35,016 bases of DNA from Defluviitaleaceae bacterium (GTDB taxonomy: Bacteria; Bacillota; Clostridia; Lachnospirales; UBA5962): contig WRBA01000021.1 of NCBI GenBank assembly GCA_009779915.1, positions 1-35,016 of the forward strand, given 5' to 3'. The notes below the pieces were generated by a model. The model ran no database searches and had not been told where the DNA came from. It saw only the letters and a list, made by a program, of their open reading frames with translations. Every line of letters begins with the position of its first letter. Position 1 is the stretch's first letter. This document shows positions 29,523-35,016 of the stretch, piece by piece. The position numbers and the translations under genes are program-made.

Positions 29523-29684
29523 ATGTTTAAGAAAACAGTAAGCTTAATGTTGATATTTGTATTAATCTTCATATCTGTACCAAATGTTGTATTAGATAGT
29601 AGTTCAAGGGATGAACACTTAATATTGCTGGAACAGCTTTTAGCGAAAATCCAGAAGGAAACATTTGAGTCTATAATAAATTAA
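29523..29684 (+). CDS. 53-residue signal-peptide fragment, paralogous to the giant protein's N terminus
   Basis: ATG follows AAAGGAGATG and the frame is 53 codons. Residues 1-24 are a signal peptide (KKTVSLMLIFVLIFISVPNV), followed by DEHLILLEQLL and a stop. The giant protein at 30787 begins almost identically (KKTVSLILAFILIFTSVPNV, then HLILLEQLL), and the similarity extends into the ribosome site. This is therefore a duplicated 5' end. Here the usual small residue before the cleavage site is replaced (VLD instead of VLA), so processing may be impaired. It is either a gene remnant or a small secreted or membrane-held peptide; I cannot tell which. Confidence 0.6.
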   Translation: MFKKTVSLMLIFVLIFISVPNVVLDSSSRDEHLILLEQLLAKIQKETFESIIN

Positions 29685-29690
29685 CACGAG

Positions 29691-29745
29691 AATCTATTTT
29701 GTGAATATTCATGATGACTGTTCATAGAATAGATTTTCTTGTTTT
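29691..29745 (+). terminator. AT-rich hairpin between the small ORF and the DUF6273 gene
   Basis: AATCTATTTTGTGAA (29692-29706) pairs with TTCATAGAATAGATT (29721-29735) at 13 of 15 positions, followed by TTCTTGTTTT. It is GC-poor, so it may be only a partial terminator or attenuator. Confidence 0.5.
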
Positions 29746-29787
29746 AAACAAGGCATACTGTAAGTTAAGGAGGTATAGATATCCGAT

Positions 29788-30729
29788 ATGAAGTTTAATT
29801 TCAAAGAAATGAATAAAAGTAGAAAAATTATAGCTGTTGTAGTAGCTGTCGTAGTAATAGTGCTGTTTGCTGCATTTTTACTAATAGGTGGCAGACCACG
29901 GATAGGGCAGGCTATGCCCTTATACCGCTCAGCATATGACAGTTTGGGTATTTTTTACCTAAACCAAAACAGCATAACGGTGTACATACGTGAAAACGGC
30001 GAATGGGAGCCGTTTTTGGCATTGGAGTCAAGCTACCCTGGTGAGGGCAATGGGGGGGTATTGTTGCTGCGGAGATACTTAATACAGGAAAGGAGACCGT
30101 GGTCAACAATAGGCAATAGGGAACTAAGTCCAGACCCAGGAGTCTACTACCCATTAAGTGAAATAGATAATTGGCTTGAGACCGAATACTTTCATATGTT
30201 TTCACCGAGTATACAAGATAGGATATTAACCACCAATATAGAGGTATGGGATGGATTTAATCATGCCCCTGAAGGCACTTCAGCTATTCGTACAGTAACT
30301 GAATCAATGCCACGCAAGGTTTTTTTGCTTTCAGAAAATGAAGTAGGACAAATGAGAGGCGGTGCTACACGAGCTGCAGAAGGCGAGCCAATAGCCTACT
30401 TTCATCCTGGCTCAAGATATGGGCTTAGGTCAATGCAGCAAAGCTTAAGTAACTCACGCCGTGCAGCAACTCCACGTGACGAATATACTGGTGACAGAAC
30501 TGTCCGCTTAGGGGGAGGGGGAGGATTTCACGGATACTCATGGTGGACACGGACTGTACGTTGGTCTGGAATAAATGGTACTATATTTGCTACCATGCAT
30601 AATGGTGGTACGCATCATGTAATAAACCGCGACTCTACCTTCGTTCGACCTGCATTTACAATGTCAAGGGACACGGTAATAGAGTTGTATAGGGTAGATG
30701 GGAGGATGGTATATGTTATCCATGATTAA
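29788..30729 (+). CDS. Membrane-anchored DUF6273-like protein
   Basis: A 313-residue protein with a short cytoplasmic basic start, one membrane segment (IIAVVVAVVVIVLFAAFLLI, about 14-33) and a large extracellular domain. The extracellular part resembles DUF6273-type domains: LLLRRYLIQERRPW, YYPLSEIDNWLETEYFHMFS, QDRILTTNIEVWDG, a KVFLLSENEVG stretch, then WWTRTVRW and the closing FVRPAFTMSRDTVI. AAGGAGG lies 14 nt before ATG, with a closer weak site absent. It stands between two paralogous signal-peptide sequences, as if inserted into the 5' end of the giant gene's ancestor. The function of the domain is unknown; a surface-binding or lectin-like role is only a guess. Confidence 0.75.
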   Translation: MKFNFKEMNKSRKIIAVVVAVVVIVLFAAFLLIGGRPRIGQAMPLYRSAYDSLGIFYLNQNSITVYIRENGEWEPFLALESSYPGEGNGGVLLLRRYLIQERRPWSTIGNRELSPDPGVYYPLSEIDNWLETEYFHMFSPSIQDRILTTNIEVWDGFNHAPEGTSAIRTVTESMPRKVFLLSENEVGQMRGGATRAAEGEPIAYFHPGSRYGLRSMQQSLSNSRRAATPRDEYTGDRTVRLGGGGGFHGYSWWTRTVRWSGINGTIFATMHNGGTHHVINRDSTFVRPAFTMSRDTVIELYRVDGRMVYVIHD

Positions 30730-30786
30730 GTAAGAAAAAATATTACTAAGGAAAATTAAAAATCAATCTACAAAGGAGAGGAAGAT

Positions 30787-33700
30787 ATGTTAAAGAAAAC
30801 AGTAAGTTTAATATTGGCATTTATTTTAATTTTTACATCTGTGCCAAATGTTGTCTTAGCCAGCAACTCAAATGATGGGCACTTAATATTGCTAGAACAG
30901 CTTTTGGAGGAAATTCGGCAGGAAGCTCTTTTTTCAGAGCAAGAGATAGCGCAAGCAGATACATATGTTTTTGGCGAAGAAGTAGCACAAGCACTTGAAG
31001 AGGCTGAAAGGCTTATGGCAGAGATTGAAGCTATTACTGTCGCAGTGAACGCTGCTGCCTTTGGTAGCGATTTTGTGCCTATGGCTCCTTTTTCGTTCAT
31101 GCCTCTTTCTGCTCCTTGGGAAGGTGAAGGGACACGAGAAGAACCATTTTTAATACAAACAATGAATGACCTTGTGTTGCTCTCTGAAAACCACATGGAT
31201 TTTAACAATAATAATTATTTTAGGTTAGTGAACTCGATAACTTTCAATACTTCTACAACATGGCAGCCCATAGGGGATAGTGTTAATCCTTTTATGGGCA
31301 ATTTTGACGGCGGCAATAACACTATATCAGGGCTTCGTAATACTGGTGCCGCTGACTATTTCGGACTTTTCGGTCGCACTCACGGCGCACGGATAAGCAA
31401 TTTAACCCTTGCAAACGTTGATATAGCAGTAAGAGAACATTCTGGCGCGCTTGTTGGCTTTGCTGAGGAAACTACAATTAACAATGTAGCCGTAAGAGGC
31501 AGTTTGTCTGTTCAAGGATTAAGAAACGGCGGCGTTGTTGGTGTTTTAACAAACAATTCTACAGTAAACAACTCAAGGTTTACAGGTACGATTAACAGCA
31601 CAAGCACCCCAGGTACAGGAGTTATTGGAGGTATTGCAGGTACGGTAACTAATAATTCTGTTATTAACAATGCAACAGTCGTATCGTTAGGGATAGAAAT
31701 CACAGGCTCCACTATAGGCGGCATTGCGGGAAGCATTCTTACAAACAGCAGTGTAACAAATTCCGACTTTGAAGGCTTAGTAACTGGAACCAGCATGACA
31801 GGAGGCATTATCGGTGCCAGTTCCGATGCAATGTCTATAAGAGGCAACCGTGTATGGGGTACCGTTACAGGCAGCTCCTCTGTCGGCGGTGTTATAGGCT
31901 TTGCTGGAGTAACCCCCGCTGGTATTGGTACTGGGCGGGAGTTAAGGAGCAATTTAAACCGTGCCACAGTAAGCGGAACAACCCAAGTAGGTGGTATAAT
32001 CGGCATGAAGGGTCGCACTGGCACCGGAAATAACGGTATTTGGGTAATGGAAAACGCTAATCACGGTAATATTTCAGCAAACCAAATAGTCGGCGGACTT
32101 ATAGGGCAATCAACAGGACCAGTAACTATAGCCAATTCGTATAATACAGGGGATGTAGCGGCAACCGTCACTAATATTGCAGGTGGTATAGTGGGACAGA
32201 TAAGCGTTCTTTGGCCTACGGATGCCCACATAATCCGTACATACAATGCAGGAGTTATTACAACCGTAACAGGCTTCCCCGGTGCTATTGCAGGGATAAA
32301 TAATGGAACAATAACCAATACTTGGATGCTTGTGCGTAATGTTGCGGATCGTGCTATAGGGACTATGCCGGGTATATTTATTGGCACACTAAGACTTAAT
32401 TGGGAGCAAATGATAACGTTAAACAATAATATTGCGCCTCCATTTGACTTTGATACTTTTGAAAACAATATAGGGATTTTTAATAATGGTTTCCCGATTT
32501 TAATGAGCATAGATTACACACCACGCAGAGACGATGATATTGACCCGACAGGGCGCAGGATTACGGGATATTTTTATTTCCCTACTGGCAATGCGAGTAT
32601 AGTAGGACGTGATTTTTCCGCAAGATTCTTCTGGGATGAGGATTATTTTGCACAACCTGCATCAGAATTTAATTATAGCCTTGCCACTATGTCTCTTTCA
32701 TTTGCTATGTCGGCTTTTGGAAGCAATATTGGTGGTATGTCAGCATATGAGAATAAAGCAAGGAATGCTATTAGCCTTTTAAGCCGACTTGGTTTTGAGG
32801 ACATAGATACAAACGAATATTTTAGACAAAAGCCTGGGATGGACACTGTAGGCGTGATAGCAGGGCATAGAGAGATTTATGTAAACGGCAATACGTACAC
32901 CCTTATCGCCGTATCCACAAGAGGGCAAGGTTATGAAGCGGAATGGGCAGGCAATCTTACAATCGGTGCATCCGGCTATCATGAAGGTTTTTACAGGGCA
33001 GCTACTGAGGTGTATCGTTTTCTTATCGAGGATTATATAGACGTATACGGCAGTAATTTTCAAAATGATGTTAAGCTATGGATAGTAGGCTTTAGCCGCG
33101 GCGCAGCACCAGCGAACCTTGTAGCATCATGGATAACCCGTGATGAAGGTATTACAGGGATAGATATTGAGCCAGATAATATATTTGCCTATACTTTTGC
33201 TACGCCAAGACCGACGCCCCTCCCTCGGGAATACAGAAATATACACAATACTATAAACCTTGCTGATATTGTAACTCATGTTGCACCAGAGAGATGGGGC
33301 TTTCAAAGACATGGCTACGAAAATAGAGAATTGCCTGAAAGATATCATCTTTACGACCCTGCCGCATATGAATCTATGCTAAATTTCTTTGTAGGCTTGG
33401 ATACACCTGCTACAGCATCATCTATAACATATGTACGTGGTCAGAGACGGCATATTGTTGAGGCCTTTGTGGCAAGAGAATTTCTTACAGTGCCAGTTTT
33501 AGGACAAACTCCAGTTCCAATAAGAGATAGAGAGACACTAATGTCAACCTTTATAGAAGGTATGTCGTATTCAGTATTTGGCGGTTTAGGGTACAGGTCA
33601 ATTTATACAGAATATGAGCAATTAATCAGAGCAATTATAGCAGGGAGGCAAAGCGAGTCTCCGATTGCAGAAAGACGCCCATGGACAAGCGCAATTGATA

Positions 33701-35016
33701 GTTTTACTGGGTATATTTTTGAGGACTATCACTGGATTTCTCTGCTGGCACTTGAAGCGAACCCTCTTAATCAATTCAACTTATCAGAGCATTTAGCGGA
33801 TGTCTTCTCCGCAAGCATAGCACATGAAGGTATTGATATTTATGAATATGTAGATATGTTACCCGAAGCTATACATTATGTATTAAGTAGCCTTTTAAGT
33901 GCATTATGGGCAATGGGATCTGATGATATTGCCACTCTTTGGCATAATTTTGACATTTTAGCCCCTGCCCACTATGCGGAGCTATATCTCGCATGGATGA
34001 TGAGCCAGGACGAAAACTTTGGCGGCACTCCTTTTGACTTTATTGCCGCCATACGTATAGTTCGCGTAAACAGCGATGTTGATGTCCGTGTTTACAGTAC
34101 TGCAAACGGTAAGCTTATGGCTGAAATAATCAACGGTGAGTCGCAAAATGTGAGCCATCTTATAGCCTCTGTTAACGCCGCTGGGGAAAAAATACTCTAT
34201 CTCCCTGCTGACGGCAGTTTTGATATGGTGCTTACCGCAACAGGTGACGGCACAATAAGCGTATCAATAGGGGAACACAGCCATGCCATAGGCAGACTTG
34301 CAAGGGTAACAAGCTGGTTTGATGTTCCTGTAGAAACAGGAGATGTGCTTAACGTGGCACTTCCTCGCTTCTCAGCGGAAGATGCGGCTAATATAACAAG
34401 CGGCTCTGACGTTTCATATGTTTTGAGAGACGGCGTGGTTATCGTGCCTCCTGACAGAGAAGTATCAGGTGAAGAAGCGGTTCAAGAAGCTAGACATACG
34501 GTAAATATCGAAAGTGCAAACCCTGAATTAGGCATGGTTATGGGGGGTGGCTCTTATGTTGAAGGGTTCCTATCCCAAGTCATGGCGATACCTTTTGAAG
34601 GTAATGAGTTTGTAGGCTGGTATATAAATGATGAGCTTGTTTCGCAAGAAAATGTATATCGTTTTAGAGTTTTAGGCGATACGAAGCTGATTGCTAGGTT
34701 TGCACCTGCCCCTGATGATGGGTTACGTATCTACGTCTCCAACCACGTAGAACTTATGGCCGCGGTTGCATCCGCTCCAATCAACGGAGAACTGCTAAGC
34801 ATAGTAGCTACACAAAGCTTTGATGCTCAGCCCGGCAACCAAATAATCATACCAACAGGCGCAAATACAGTGCTTGCAAGCCAACCAGGCAGTGTCTTTA
34901 CATACACACAAACCAACCTAAACCGTAGGCACTTCATGGTCAACGGAACATTAACCCTTGAAAATATCATTTTATGTGGTGATGAAGGCTTAGCCCACAA
35001 CCGAGGCGGTGCTGAA
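30787..35016 (+). CDS. Giant secreted protein with GLUG repeats and lipase-like domain (partial, runs off the window)
   Basis: The frame is open for 1410 codons to the last base. Order: signal peptide (1-24, cleavage near VVLA/SN); helical acidic segment (30-80); GLUG-like beta repeats (about 165-540; e.g. GALVGFAEETTINNVAV, GGVIGFAG, GGLIGQSTGPVTIANSYNTG); an alpha/beta-hydrolase domain (about 580-900) with the class-3 lipase elbow GFSRG (nucleophile S770) and likely partners D827 (INLADIV) and H842 (FQRHGY); a beta-sandwich-like part (about 1080-1210); an InlB-B-like repeat (EGNEFVGWYIND, DTKLIARFAP; about 1255-1310); and the start of a right-handed beta-helix region. AAAGGAGAGG precedes ATG. 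Anchor and full length are unseen. Lipase activity is predicted, not shown. Confidence 0.85.
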   Translation, partial: MLKKTVSLILAFILIFTSVPNVVLASNSNDGHLILLEQLLEEIRQEALFSEQEIAQADTYVFGEEVAQALEEAERLMAEIEAITVAVNAAAFGSDFVPMAPFSFMPLSAPWEGEGTREEPFLIQTMNDLVLLSENHMDFNNNNYFRLVNSITFNTSTTWQPIGDSVNPFMGNFDGGNNTISGLRNTGAADYFGLFGRTHGARISNLTLANVDIAVREHSGALVGFAEETTINNVAVRGSLSVQGLRNGGVVGVLTNNSTVNNSRFTGTINSTSTPGTGVIGGIAGTVTNNSVINNATVVSLGIEITGSTIGGIAGSILTNSSVTNSDFEGLVTGTSMTGGIIGASSDAMSIRGNRVWGTVTGSSSVGGVIGFAGVTPAGIGTGRELRSNLNRATVSGTTQVGGIIGMKGRTGTGNNGIWVMENANHGNISANQIVGGLIGQSTGPVTIANSYNTGDVAATVTNIAGGIVGQISVLWPTDAHIIRTYNAGVITTVTGFPGAIAGINNGTITNTWMLVRNVADRAIGTMPGIFIGTLRLNWEQMITLNNNIAPPFDFDTFENNIGIFNNGFPILMSIDYTPRRDDDIDPTGRRITGYFYFPTGNASIVGRDFSARFFWDEDYFAQPASEFNYSLATMSLSFAMSAFGSNIGGMSAYENKARNAISLLSRLGFEDIDTNEYFRQKPGMDTVGVIAGHREIYVNGNTYTLIAVSTRGQGYEAEWAGNLTIGASGYHEGFYRAATEVYRFLIEDYIDVYGSNFQNDVKLWIVGFSRGAAPANLVASWITRDEGITGIDIEPDNIFAYTFATPRPTPLPREYRNIHNTINLADIVTHVAPERWGFQRHGYENRELPERYHLYDPAAYESMLNFFVGLDTPATASSITYVRGQRRHIVEAFVAREFLTVPVLGQTPVPIRDRETLMSTFIEGMSYSVFGGLGYRSIYTEYEQLIRAIIAGRQSESPIAERRPWTSAIDSFTGYIFEDYHWISLLALEANPLNQFNLSEHLADVFSASIAHEGIDIYEYVDMLPEAIHYVLSSLLSALWAMGSDDIATLWHNFDILAPAHYAELYLAWMMSQDENFGGTPFDFIAAIRIVRVNSDVDVRVYSTANGKLMAEIINGESQNVSHLIASVNAAGEKILYLPADGSFDMVLTATGDGTISVSIGEHSHAIGRLARVTSWFDVPVETGDVLNVALPRFSAEDAANITSGSDVSYVLRDGVVIVPPDREVSGEEAVQEARHTVNIESANPELGMVMGGGSYVEGFLSQVMAIPFEGNEFVGWYINDELVSQENVYRFRVLGDTKLIARFAPAPDDGLRIYVSNHVELMAAVASAPINGELLSIVATQSFDAQPGNQIIIPTGANTVLASQPGSVFTYTQTNLNRRHFMVNGTLTLENIILCGDEGLAHNRGGAE

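Noticed and set aside
31512-32510. Long antisense frames (170 and 149 codons) rich in Pro, Val and Ile
   Set aside because: They are shadows of the repetitive GLUG-coding strand, with no ribosome site and no recognisable protein; the plus-strand frame is continuous and has clear domains.

Overview
The window suggests a spore-forming, motile, low-GC Clostridia (Firmicutes) bacterium, probably Lachnospirales-like. The grounds are a Spo0A gene, a sigma-28-type flagellin gene with strong AGGAGG ribosome sites, a Gram-positive alpha-glucoside PTS, and conjugation genes of the Tn1549/Firmicutes ICE type (PcfB, PcfC-like coupling protein, CD1845 and DUF4315 families). No 16S or other species marker is present, so the assignment stops there.

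Region 1 (1-10,100) is chromosome-like. It holds spo0A behind a palindromic leader, a tRNA-Thr(GGU) with a partial duplicate beside it, and an alpha-glucoside locus. That locus has EIIA, an RpiR-type regulator with a striking tandem operator, a GlvA-type GH4 phospho-glucosidase, a ChbG-like deacetylase and EIIBC. Next come a flagellin gene with sigma-28 promoter, structured leader and terminator, a HicB antitoxin remnant, and a DmpA-type P1 peptidase. A dispersed repeat with a tRNA T-arm-like core occurs at least four times in the first 4.6 kb. One copy sits exactly at the chbG/glvA junction, supplies the last residues of ChbG and leaves glvA with no standard start codon.

Region 2 (about 10,270-29,160) is a damaged integrative conjugative element. 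In order it carries a frameshifted ParB-like gene, a small Cys-rich protein, ArdA antirestriction, PcfB, a 3'-truncated coupling ATPase, a C-terminal fragment of a second relaxase, and an inserted restriction-modification cassette. After the cassette come a 5'-truncated VirB4/TrsE ATPase, a radical SAM protein, a large M23+NlpC/P60 wall hydrolase, DUF4315, a broken DUF4366 gene, a Cys-rich VLP protein, MobC, an antisense BRO/DinD-like gene, CD1845 and the intact relaxase. The cassette (two C5-cytosine methyltransferases, a DUF3883 PD-(D/E)xK-like nuclease candidate and an HTH regulator, all on the minus strand) replaces the membrane-channel genes normally found between the coupling protein and VirB4. 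The element therefore probably cannot conjugate alone, though its mobilisation genes look intact.

Region 3 (29,160-35,016) is a surface-protein locus. A near-perfect sigma-A promoter precedes a 53-residue signal-peptide fragment, a membrane-anchored DUF6273-like protein, and a giant secreted protein open for 1410 codons to the window edge. The giant combines GLUG-like repeats, a class-3-lipase-like domain (GFSRG), an InlB-B-like repeat and the start of a beta-helix-like region.

Unusual threads: several genes have their only well-placed start at ATT; a small hairpin family with a conserved loop and varying stems recurs in the mobile element; and a possible leader peptide overlaps a terminator upstream of the ParB-like operon.
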